This document shows, in pieces, positions 50,144 through 58,318 of a stretch of 64,000 nucleotides of DNA; the first letter of the stretch is position 1, and every line of letters starts with the position of its first letter. Source of the DNA: Anaerolineae bacterium (GTDB lineage Bacteria; Chloroflexota; Anaerolineae; Aggregatilineales; J027). A program made the position numbers and the translations under genes. The DNA lies in contig WBUL01000011.1 in assembly GCA_008933735.1 (NCBI GenBank), forward strand, positions 1 through 64,000, in the 5' to 3' direction. The notes under the pieces were generated by a model. It worked only from the letters and a program-made list of their open reading frames with translations. It was not told the DNA's origin and ran no database searches.

Positions 50144-53100
50144 TTAACTTTTTGATTGCCATACATCACTTGAAGACTTGAATTGTCGAAGGTTAAGCCA
50201 ATCGGCAGACCATGGGAAGCTAAGAAACTCCTGCCAGAATTCTCTTTCTGGAGTGGCAGTAAAGCCACGATTCTCCTCTAACGCAGCATAAGCGATTGCT
50301 AACCTACCTTGGTCAGATCCCGAGTCGAACGATGGATTCTGGTGAAGCAACCGCAGGTTACTTTCCAGCAGTTTCACCGTTTGCCGTGGTCGACCGTAGT
50401 CCTCCAATTTGCGAGCAGCTTTGTTTCGACTATCTACAAGAACGCGAAGCGCCCAACCGTGATTGTTGTAAGTTTCGAGATTTATGGCTATGTTCTTCCA
50501 CTCGGCATCAAGAGTTTCGTTCCACGGCACAGAACCATTATCTAGCCAAAACAATCTGTTTTCGGCAATAGCCACTAGCATCATATGCCCTCCGCGCCTT
50601 GCAGCGCTGATACAACTTTCAAGCCGTTGGGTCACTAATCCCTGCGGCCCTTCTGCTTGGGCAATTTTGGACTGTTCATAGAGAATCTCGGCTAGTAATG
50701 CCCACTCATAAATGCTCGTTGCCTCCTCACCCGCTTGATCGAGCAGATATTTTGCTTCTCGCACATTTTCTTCGGTCACCGGAATAAGCTTACGCAAACA
50801 TTCAGCATAGTTCCGTTTAACGATTGCGCGGTCAAACAGCGCCAGGCAACGGGACCTATCGTCTTCTGCGATTATAGAAGCATACTCCGCTGTGGCTTTT
50901 GCTGGGTCTCGCAGAAAGAAATGAATCATACGTGCATGATCCTGTCGAAACAACAGGTACTCCCGACGTAGTTTTCTTTCGAACTCAGGATCTATGCCAA
51001 ACTCATCGGGATCGTCCTGAGGGCTTGATAAATAGCTCTCGCAAAAATCTATTCCCTCCTGAATGGTCTCAACCGCTTTTTGCTTTGCTTCAGCGTGTCC
51101 TCCACTCTTGTGAACCTCTGCCTGCAATCGGTATCTCTTGCAGACATTTAGTTCATCTTGTGGAGCACACCAGTCAAGCCACCACTGTGCTCGTTGCAAG
51201 CTCCCGATCTGGAGATATGCCTCCGCTATTCCAAGCTTCGCATCTTCTGAGAATTGAATCGGTGAAATGTAATCGAGGATGTTGACTCTGCCAAAGAAGT
51301 CAACGATCTCATGTAGTTTATTTGCTCCAAGGTAGCTGTCAATCAGTGCTCGAGTTTCATTAACAGTTGTGCTCAACCACTTCGGCTCTTGGATTCTTTC
51401 AGAGTTAATAAGATGATAAATCATTTCTTCACGGATTTTATCTGTAGTCCTCGCATTGGTCCCCCGACCCAACAATATCTGGATACAGTCTTGATGCGCT
51501 TGACTGATTTGATCACTAGGAATTTTCTCGGCAACAAATCCTCGCACAACTTGACGCATATACAAACCGCCGTCAGTCCTTACAAACGCAGGCAGTATTT
51601 CATCTAGATACGTGGATAGCTGTGTTGATGATGTTTCCAGATCACTTAGCCGCACATGGTCTTGATCAATTGGGATTTGCATCAAAGACAGTGCCCGCAT
51701 CAACCTCGGTTCTTTTTCAAGCATGGTATGAAGATCTGCTATTTTTAATGACATATCTAAAGTATCCACTTTCCAATCAGAGCTTGGGGGTAGTGGGTTA
51801 TCTGCCAACATACAGAACCCAACCTGTGCATGGTTGGTTCGTATCGGATCCCAGAACCAAGAGTATTCTGGGGTTTGTGGGGGTGGATGAGCTACAATTA
51901 AGAATAAACCATCTATTGACAATAACCTATTCCAACTTAAAGGGTTCCTCCCCTCCAATCCATCCAAGGGATAAGTTAGATTGCTTACCCTTTGAGGAAC
52001 ACCTCGTAACCTATCTTTAAACTCTTTTGCCCATGATGCAAGTGCTTCTTGCGGATCTTGCCGATTTCCATGGCTCATGTCGACAAACAAAACAAACATT
52101 TCACTACGCTGTAGTAATGCGTGAACTAAGGACGGCCAGGTTATCTTGTAGTCTGTGTGAGCAGTTGAAGTAAGAGCAATCCAAATTCGAGGAGTGTTGG
52201 CCGCTAACCAGCTATCGCTTATTTTGGTAATGAGTTCTTTCTCTTCCTGTGGTAATTCAATATCTTCAAATCTGAGAAGTTGAAGAGATGCTAACTGTAG
52301 ATTGAGAATCTCATCGTTTCCAATGCCCCATTCCAAATCATAAACTGGCGTACCAGAACTCCAAACAAGCGGACTGGCCCAGTCAAGACTTGTGGTTGGT
52401 TGATCCGTTTTCTCAAGAAGCTCTGCTCGCGCATAGGCTAATGCTCGCTCTAAAGGCAATCCGTGAGCCAAAGATGCAAACACTTGACGTGCTAGGATTA
52501 TCGCATTGCGATCACGGATAGGCGATTGCATCGCAAGGATCGCATATATTCCAACTTCTGAGAGTTTTTCAACGACATCTGGATAGGACGCAAATCGAAA
52601 TTGGTCAAGCTCGGATGAGCTTCCGACATCACATGCCCAGAACACAGCATATAGAGGAGATGGGTTCAGGTGAGATCCTTTAATGATTTCGGCAAGCTTC
52701 GTCATCGAAAGGATATTACCATCATGCAATTGGACATAAGCTTCATTTCGCTCAACTGAAAAAGCGCCATGACCGCTAAACCAAAATACGTCAGGATTAT
52801 GCTTTTTTAGCAAATCTCCTAAGTTGTGTTCATCGACATCTTCAAATATCGGCGGTCTCACTCTGTCTCTCGCTGATCCGTGCAATGAATCATACCCTTG
52901 GAGTATTTGGCGCTCCTCCTTCTGAATATTTAAGTTAGCAGCATCTCCCTTTGCGACAAGAACAATTAGTGGTTTTTCAAACTTTCTGGCGTGTAAAGTC
53001 GTATTCCCTATTGATCGGATAATAGAAACATTTCGCCGATTTGTCGGATCATGTATACCTTCGATCAGTAGTTCCCAGGGTACGGAATATGCATTTCTCG

Positions 53101-53353
53101 GAAACCCTCTTAACAAAAATGCTTTGTCATTTTCAACACCGCAGATTTGGAACCACTTGCCCAGGAAATCACCTTTCTGCACACGGTCCAAGAATTGGGC
53201 ATATGCCCTTTCAGATCGGAGAGAAACACCCAGCCCGGCCAAGGATTCAACCGGAATAACCAATTCCCAAACAATGTTTCGTCGGGCAAACTTCCACCCA
53301 ATTCGGTCTTGTTCCTCTAACCACTCCACATCAATTAACTCAAAATTGGACAT
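50144..53353 (-). CDS. CHAT-domain (caspase-like) protease with helical repeats
   Basis: A 1069-residue protein from the ATG at 53353 (an ATG at 53419 would overlap the previous gene). The CHAT catalytic pair is plain: histidine in PDVFWFSGHGAFSVER (His195) and cysteine in LYAVFWACDVGSSSELDQF (Cys241). Caspase-like CHAT proteases in bacteria act as death effectors, often after activation by a sensor, as with gasdermins or Craspase. Residues ~330-560 form an unassigned domain, and the C-terminal ~450 residues are helical repeats of TPR type (QIGSLQRAQWWLDWC, YEWALLAEILYEQSKIAQA). It is part of a five-gene minus-strand operon. Confidence 0.85.
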   Translation of the reverse strand: MSNFELIDVEWLEEQDRIGWKFARRNIVWELVIPVESLAGLGVSLRSERAYAQFLDRVQKGDFLGKWFQICGVENDKAFLLRGFPRNAYSVPWELLIEGIHDPTNRRNVSIIRSIGNTTLHARKFEKPLIVLVAKGDAANLNIQKEERQILQGYDSLHGSARDRVRPPIFEDVDEHNLGDLLKKHNPDVFWFSGHGAFSVERNEAYVQLHDGNILSMTKLAEIIKGSHLNPSPLYAVFWACDVGSSSELDQFRFASYPDVVEKLSEVGIYAILAMQSPIRDRNAIILARQVFASLAHGLPLERALAYARAELLEKTDQPTTSLDWASPLVWSSGTPVYDLEWGIGNDEILNLQLASLQLLRFEDIELPQEEKELITKISDSWLAANTPRIWIALTSTAHTDYKITWPSLVHALLQRSEMFVLFVDMSHGNRQDPQEALASWAKEFKDRLRGVPQRVSNLTYPLDGLEGRNPLSWNRLLSIDGLFLIVAHPPPQTPEYSWFWDPIRTNHAQVGFCMLADNPLPPSSDWKVDTLDMSLKIADLHTMLEKEPRLMRALSLMQIPIDQDHVRLSDLETSSTQLSTYLDEILPAFVRTDGGLYMRQVVRGFVAEKIPSDQISQAHQDCIQILLGRGTNARTTDKIREEMIYHLINSERIQEPKWLSTTVNETRALIDSYLGANKLHEIVDFFGRVNILDYISPIQFSEDAKLGIAEAYLQIGSLQRAQWWLDWCAPQDELNVCKRYRLQAEVHKSGGHAEAKQKAVETIQEGIDFCESYLSSPQDDPDEFGIDPEFERKLRREYLLFRQDHARMIHFFLRDPAKATAEYASIIAEDDRSRCLALFDRAIVKRNYAECLRKLIPVTEENVREAKYLLDQAGEEATSIYEWALLAEILYEQSKIAQAEGPQGLVTQRLESCISAARRGGHMMLVAIAENRLFWLDNGSVPWNETLDAEWKNIAINLETYNNHGWALRVLVDSRNKAARKLEDYGRPRQTVKLLESNLRLLHQNPSFDSGSDQGRLAIAYAALEENRGFTATPEREFWQEFLSFPWSADWLNLRQFKSSSDVWQSKS

Positions 53354-53390
53354 TAGCTTATTCCAATAGGCCTTCCTGGTCCAAAACCCA

Positions 53391-54254
53391 TCATGACTGT
53401 ATGCTGAATCGTTCGACAATCTGCCAAGTATCGGCTTTACCAGGTATCGGGGCGATAGCGCCTAAATCCTTCAACGCTCTAATGGACGCATCGATTTGAT
53501 TTTCTGATAGCTCTGCCAGTCCAAATTTCCTGCGTTGTTCCTTTATAACTTCCTGCACTCGTTCCTTGGTCGCTATCTGTGGGTTCTTGTGACTACATGC
53601 AACAATAAACCCCCAAAAGACACTTGCATCCTGTTCGTTAATATCTCTTGTAATTGATTTCGATAAGGGCATAGCCATGATCAATGCACCGCCAACTAAA
53701 ATATAGATGTGCGGAGCCGCCATGAAAGCCCCTGCACCTAACAGAGCACGCCCTCCAATTTCGAGAAGAGTAGCTGTCTCATACTTGAAGTTGCGTAATT
53801 TGACGCTTTTAGCACCTCCCCTACCACCTTGAGGTGTATTTATATGGCGATCCATGTTGCTTATGTCCGGGAGGGTAGCTTCGTCAACACTCCAGTCCAT
53901 TGCTTGAAGAGAGAATAGAAAGGTAAGCCGCACAGACGTGGAATCGATCCCAATTTCAGTTGCTATTGCCTGAAGTTTGGCATCATTTTGGTCAGCTAAA
54001 TCTGAGATGATGTAAATTTCTTGAGTCAAACGACGATCTGCACTGTCATAATCCAAAAACAGATCTTCAATGGCCTCAGCTTGGGAAGCACGTTCTAGAT
54101 CATTCTGAGCATTGTCAAACTGTGTTATTAGGTTAGAAAAATTTTGGTTAAATTTAGACCAATTCTTCTTCCCAACTATATTTGGCAACTCATTAGCAAT
54201 GCGCTTCGCAGCCACATAAATGATAACTGAATCCTGGTCGCTCATCGAGTTCAC
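53391..54254 (-). CDS. Membrane-segment protein with C-terminal winged helix
   Basis: A 287-residue protein. Residues ~175-205 are hydrophobic (ALLGAGAFMAAPHIYILVGG, ALIMAMPLSKS), enough for one or two membrane passes. The N-terminal ~130 residues are helical, and the C-terminus (VIKEQRRKFGLAELSENQID, LKDLGAIAPIPG) looks like a winged helix. The start is the GTG at 54254, six bases after GAGAGAAC; an ATG at 54245 is possible. It is the first gene of the operon. I do not recognise the family; as a membrane protein it could be a target or anchor for the CHAT protease. Confidence 0.65.
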   Translation of the reverse strand: MNSMSDQDSVIIYVAAKRIANELPNIVGKKNWSKFNQNFSNLITQFDNAQNDLERASQAEAIEDLFLDYDSADRRLTQEIYIISDLADQNDAKLQAIATEIGIDSTSVRLTFLFSLQAMDWSVDEATLPDISNMDRHINTPQGGRGGAKSVKLRNFKYETATLLEIGGRALLGAGAFMAAPHIYILVGGALIMAMPLSKSITRDINEQDASVFWGFIVACSHKNPQIATKERVQEVIKEQRRKFGLAELSENQIDASIRALKDLGAIAPIPGKADTWQIVERFSIQS

Positions 54255-54573
54255 CGTTCTCTCTCATTGACCCATATATGACTGATTATACCCCAGTATA
54301 ACTTAATAGACATCGCGCATAACGATACTGATCTGTTCGATTAAGTGAGCGCTATTTCCTACAAATATGTGCTTCTGGTCATTTGATTTCATGATTCCTA
54401 CCAATTTCACCTCTAACCGAAATTTGTAACTTCATGTCTGAACTGTAGGATCAGACAGGTCGCTCGGGTCGGTGTCATAAGGTGTGATTGATGGATTGCG
54501 TACCAGGAGTAGCGTTATCACTTGGTCATAGTAATCATTATCTTCCTTAATGGTTGGGTTTGAGGAAACAGGT
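54255..54573. other. Promoter region of the CHAT operon and adjoining remnant
   Basis: On the minus strand a TATAAT at 54290-54285 lies 31 bases upstream of the first start; the -35 box is poor. Further right, 54432-54548 has a minus-strand tail reading NPTIKEDNDYYDQ and ending PSDLSDPTVQT without a credible start, perhaps the end of a lost gene. No other feature is seen. Confidence 0.4.
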
Positions 54574-54798
54574 TTGAAGCCGGATTCGCCGAACTGGGCG
54601 AAAACACCACAACTTAATACCAAGCAAGGCATAAATCTGGAAACCACACATCGCTCACTGCTCAAGATTGTTGCGCGGCTGGACGAAAGCGAGTACTGTG
54701 AGGCGGAAGGTAATCTCCGCATGGCAGCGACAGTGCAGAGCATGGCAGCCTATGAAAGCTGCAAAACCTTGGTTGAGCAGTTAGGGTTGTCAAAGTGA
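54574..54798 (+). CDS. Small ORF, duplicate of the one at 58021
   Basis: A 74-residue frame from a TTG after GAGGAAACAGG: LKPDSPNWAKTPQLNT, GINLETTHRSLLKIVARLDE and SEYCEAEGN. It matches the small protein at 58021-58236 closely in the middle (TPQLNT.QG.NLE...RSLL.IVARLDESEY.E) at both protein and DNA level. Start codon and context agree between the copies. The copies enclose the XamI-type restriction genes in the same orientation. Function unknown. Confidence 0.5.
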   Translation: MKPDSPNWAKTPQLNTKQGINLETTHRSLLKIVARLDESEYCEAEGNLRMAATVQSMAAYESCKTLVEQLGLSK

Positions 54799-54998
54799 TC
54801 CATATGCTGCGGCGAAACGCCCACAAGGAACTGAACAAAGTCTACAGCTGTCCAGCGTGAAACGAACAGTCGTTTTTATTTCCCCGGCTGGTGAGTAGTC
54901 GCCAGCCCTATATTTTTTGCGAGCCATCACCCAAGCCAACCGCTCATTTGTGTGATAAACTTCTCTCAAAAAGGTCTCGATATAATGTGGAAGTTTGA

Positions 54999-55949
54999 AT
55001 GGCAGTCAATTTAGACAAGCCGCAGCGATGGAAAGCTGACACGCAACTCTCAGTCGATGATTACAATCGCTGGTTTCTGGAATATGCACCGATTACCTAC
55101 CGTGAGACTCGCGCCCATGCGACAGTCTATGTCGAAGATATATTGCTGCGTACCGATAACCTGCGGCGGCTGACGGGCGATCTCCTGTTTCAACACCCTG
55201 ACGCGCTGGAGATGCTGCGGATGTCCACCTCACCACCGATTGCGCGAGATCGTCTGGTGGGGCTGGCACAGGTTTCTAAGAGTTTGATTGAGAATATGGA
55301 GCGCCGCAAGCGCATCTCGCCCAACCTCACTGAAACAGTGGTGCGTGAGCAGCTTGAGCGGATTACGTCCGTTATCAGCCATCTGATCGATCAAGACATT
55401 TTCATCTGGTTTAACGGGGATACTGATCCGACTCTTGAAGAAGTCAGACGTGCGTCAACTGTTGTTGCGGATCGACTGTGCGGGATGCTCACCGATCCCT
55501 TGATTCGGAACGCTCAGGAGAAACGCCAGCTTCAGCGCATCACTCTCTGGCTCGAAACACACGGCTATGCCGAATCCGAAGTACGAAATTTGCGGCAAAT
55601 GCTATCCGGGACGTTTGCCCACCGTGTCAATGTCGCGGCAATGCAGGAGGGGAGTGTTGTCGTCAATATTCCAATTGATACGGTCATCATGCCACGATCA
55701 GCAGCCGCTGGTGATCTGCCGCTGCTGGTCGAAGCCAAATCCGCCGGTGATTTCACCAATACCAACAAACGACGCAAAGAAGAAGCGACCAAGATGCGCC
55801 AGCTTCGGAATGCGTTCGGGGATCAGGTACGCTTCATCCTATTGTTAGGTGGTTACTTCGACAGCGGTTATCTCGGCTACGAAGCTGCTGAGGGTATTGA
55901 TTGGGTGTGGGAACATCGGATGGATGATCTGGCGGAGTTTGGACTATGA
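54999..55949 (+). CDS. XamI-family type II restriction endonuclease
   Basis: A 316-residue protein very close to the XamI family: WKADTQLSVDDYNRWFLEYA, SPPIARDRLVGLAQVSKSLI, ASTVVADRLCGMLTDPLIRN and AKSAGDFTNTNKRRKEEATK. LPLLVEAKSAGDFTNTNK has the E-x-K catalytic core of the PD-(D/E)xK fold near residues 245-250. XamI cuts GTCGAC; the same target is likely but unproven here. The stop overlaps the methyltransferase start. The closing GYLGYEAAEGIDWVWEHRMD is also typical. Confidence 0.93.
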   Translation: MAVNLDKPQRWKADTQLSVDDYNRWFLEYAPITYRETRAHATVYVEDILLRTDNLRRLTGDLLFQHPDALEMLRMSTSPPIARDRLVGLAQVSKSLIENMERRKRISPNLTETVVREQLERITSVISHLIDQDIFIWFNGDTDPTLEEVRRASTVVADRLCGMLTDPLIRNAQEKRQLQRITLWLETHGYAESEVRNLRQMLSGTFAHRVNVAAMQEGSVVVNIPIDTVIMPRSAAAGDLPLLVEAKSAGDFTNTNKRRKEEATKMRQLRNAFGDQVRFILLLGGYFDSGYLGYEAAEGIDWVWEHRMDDLAEFGL

Positions 55950-57529
55950 CAATGGATGCTCTGCATCGCCTCGAAGCCCAGCGATTGGAACGGCAAACTG
56001 AACTTGATTCAGCGAAGTCGAAAAGCGAGCGCAATCAGCTTGGGCAGTTTGCCACGCCGTCTCTACTCGCCACCTCCATTCTTGAGCAGGCAAAACGGTT
56101 CTTGCCCGGCGATAAACCCATTCGTTTTCTCGATCCGGCGATAGGCACAGGGGCATTTTACTCTGCCCTGCTACGGGTGTTTCCAAATGATCAAATTGCG
56201 GCGGCAAGAGGCTATGAGATTGACCCGCATTACGGGGAAGCAGCACGGTTGTTATGGCGTGATCGCCGCACTGAAATTGTGATCGGTGATTTCACGCAGG
56301 CACCTCCCCCAGAGCGCGATGTTGATAAGTTCAATTTGGTCATCTGCAATCCCCCCTATGTGCGCCACCATCACTTACTCGCGGAAGATAAAAAACGCCT
56401 GCAAGCGCAAACAGCACAAATAATTCGTACTGGATTGAGTGGGCTGTCTGGTCTCTACGTGTATTTTCTGGGGATGGCTCATGTCTGGCTTCAGGATGAT
56501 GGTATTGCCGGGTGGCTCATTCCCAGTGAGTTCATGGACGTGAACTACGGCAGCGCGGTTCGTCAGTATCTCACCTCTCAGGCCACGTTGCTGGATATTC
56601 ATCGGTTTGATCCCGAAGAAGTACAGTTTGACGATGCCCTGGTATCCTCAGTGATTGTCTGGTTTCGTAAGCAGAAACCCCTTCCCGATCATGAAGTCCG
56701 TTTTTCACTGGGCGGCAGCCTCGAACATCCACATCTACGCCAAAGTGTTTCTGTAGAAACGTTGCGCCAAGAACAAAAGTGGACACGCTTTCCGAAGCAT
56801 CCGGCGCGTGCTGCCAATAATAACGAACTTCGTTTCCGCGATCTGTTCGAGATCAAACGCGGTATCGCCACTGGCGCGAATGACTTCTTCATCGTTGATG
56901 CAGAGCGGATACGTCAGTATGAACTGCCCTCCGCATTTCTAACACCTATCCTCCCCAGTCCACGCTACCTCGAAAGCGATGAGGTGCTGGCAGACTCAAA
57001 CGGCAGTCCGCTGCTCAAACGCCCGTTGTGGCTGCTGAACTGCGATTTGCCAGAAGATGAAGTTGCCAAAAACTATCCGGCGCTGTGGCTTTATTTTCAA
57101 CTTGGCGCAGCGCAGGGGATTAAGGATGGTTATTTGTGTCGGCATCGCACCGTCTGGTATGCACAGGATAAACGCACACCGTCGCCATTTCTATGCACAT
57201 ACATGGGCAGACCGTCCAATGGTCACACAGCTAATCCGTTTCGATTTATCCTCAATCATTCACAGGCGGTTGCGCCGAATGTCTATCTGAACATCTATCC
57301 GAAGCAGATGCTTGCCCAGCCGCTTGCCGACAGACCTGAAATGAAGTACACCATCTGGCACTCGCTGCAAAGCATCGCCGTTGAGAAACTGGTCGATGAA
57401 GGCCGCGTCTACGGCGGCGGACTGTACAAACTCGAACCGAAGGAACTGGGCAATCTCCCCGTAGGAGAGCTATTCAACTGGCAGTATGAATTCTTGCCAT
57501 CTATTCCCCGACAGGTGCCGCTATTCTGA
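55946..57529 (+). CDS. Adenine-specific DNA methyltransferase of the XamI pair
   Basis: A 527-residue gamma-type N6-adenine methyltransferase. SERNQLGQFATPSLLATSIL opens it; IRFLDPAIGTGAFYSALLRV is the SAM-binding motif near residues 60-80 and LVICNPPYVRHHHLL the catalytic NPPY near 133. The target-recognition part follows (LRFRDLFEIKRGIATGANDF). It would protect host GTCGAC-type sites from the neighbouring endonuclease. The ATG overlaps the endonuclease stop (ATGA). Confidence 0.92.
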   Translation: MTMDALHRLEAQRLERQTELDSAKSKSERNQLGQFATPSLLATSILEQAKRFLPGDKPIRFLDPAIGTGAFYSALLRVFPNDQIAAARGYEIDPHYGEAARLLWRDRRTEIVIGDFTQAPPPERDVDKFNLVICNPPYVRHHHLLAEDKKRLQAQTAQIIRTGLSGLSGLYVYFLGMAHVWLQDDGIAGWLIPSEFMDVNYGSAVRQYLTSQATLLDIHRFDPEEVQFDDALVSSVIVWFRKQKPLPDHEVRFSLGGSLEHPHLRQSVSVETLRQEQKWTRFPKHPARAANNNELRFRDLFEIKRGIATGANDFFIVDAERIRQYELPSAFLTPILPSPRYLESDEVLADSNGSPLLKRPLWLLNCDLPEDEVAKNYPALWLYFQLGAAQGIKDGYLCRHRTVWYAQDKRTPSPFLCTYMGRPSNGHTANPFRFILNHSQAVAPNVYLNIYPKQMLAQPLADRPEMKYTIWHSLQSIAVEKLVDEGRVYGGGLYKLEPKELGNLPVGELFNWQYEFLPSIPRQVPLF

Positions 57530-57554
57530 TTTTCTATCTCCAAACTGATAAGAT

Positions 57555-57607
57555 GTAAAATTAACGGGCGATTTGCCAAAATTGACGGTCAGATTTGCCA
57601 ATTTTAC
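57555..57607. repeat. AT-rich inverted and direct repeat, possible att or iteron site
   Basis: GTAAAATT at 57555-57562 and AATTTTAC at 57600-57607 form an 8-bp inverted pair. Inside, GATTTGCCAA occurs twice, 22 bases (two helical turns) apart at 57570 and 57592. It is part of the 292-base gap between the methyltransferase gene and the small RHH gene in front of the serine recombinase. Nothing else is recognised in the gap. Confidence 0.45.
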
Positions 57608-57821
57608 ACGGGTTAGGCGACCTGACTTTGATAAGCTGACTGCATCGGTAAAACGTGGGCGTACCACACACTGAGCAGTCAGCTTTTCGATTCCCTACCA
57701 GAAAGCTGGAATATTTCAGACACCTTCGCAAGATTGCTAACCCGAAACTGGAAAAATGCGGGGGTCGCACAGGGTCAGTGTGATACGCTGGAACTATGAG
57801 TAAAACGGAGGAGCGCAACGG

Positions 57822-58031
57822 ATGGAGAAACCCAATATCCCTACCCTACCGGTTCGGCAGGTGACACGCAAAAGAATCTTTGCGATCCGGCTGACGGACA
57901 GGGAACGTGCAGAGATCGAGGCACTGGCAAAACAGCTTCGGCTACCCGACTCCTACATGGCGCGGCATTTCATACTGGAAGCGGTGGCGTATCACCGCAA
58001 GGCTCAACAAGGAGAGCGGGTTGAAGGCTGA
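57822..58031 (+). CDS. Small RHH-like protein upstream of the recombinase
   Basis: A 69-residue protein: RQVTRKRIFAIRLTDRERAE, EALAKQLRLPDSYMARHFIL and EAVAYHRKAQQGERVEG. The pattern (basic beta strand, then two helices) fits a ribbon-helix-helix DNA-binding protein such as a directionality or copy-control factor. GGAGGAG lies nine bases before the ATG. Its stop overlaps the next frame, and the recombinase follows 290 bases later. Confidence 0.6.
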   Translation: MEKPNIPTLPVRQVTRKRIFAIRLTDRERAEIEALAKQLRLPDSYMARHFILEAVAYHRKAQQGERVEG

Positions 58032-58236
58032 ACCCACAACACATGAAGCAACTCCACAACTGAATACCGAGCAGGGCATGAATCTAGAAAGCGTTTATCG
58101 CTCACTGCTCAGGATTGTTGCGCGGCTGGACGAAAGTGAGTACACTGAGAGCAATTCGTTGTTGCGCCAGACCACCGAGGTGGTACTCGATGATCTGGCT
58201 GACCCCGCGAGTGTTAGTGACACGTCGCAGGGCTAG
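58021..58236 (+). CDS. Small protein, paralogue of the one at 54574
   Basis: A 71-residue frame that starts at TTG 58021, seven bases after AAGGAGA, and overlaps the RHH gene end. LKAEPTTHEATPQLNTEQGM, then NLESVYRSLLRIVARLDESE and YTESNSLLRQTTEVVLDDLA. Its duplicate lies 3.4 kb to the left beyond the restriction genes. It is helical and acidic, of unknown function, and probably translated together with the RHH protein. Confidence 0.55.
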   Translation: MKAEPTTHEATPQLNTEQGMNLESVYRSLLRIVARLDESEYTESNSLLRQTTEVVLDDLADPASVSDTSQG

Positions 58237-58318
58237 GAAGCATTGTACAATATGCGCCTTGCTCTTGCCGTATCACTTTCGCGGGAGCAGGGCGTTTTGT
58301 TTGGAAAGGAGAAAAGCA

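Noticed and set aside
58115-58318. Upstream extension of the serine recombinase frame
   Set aside because: It overlaps the small protein at 58021-58236 and has no family similarity; the TTG at 58319 after AAGGAG is better.
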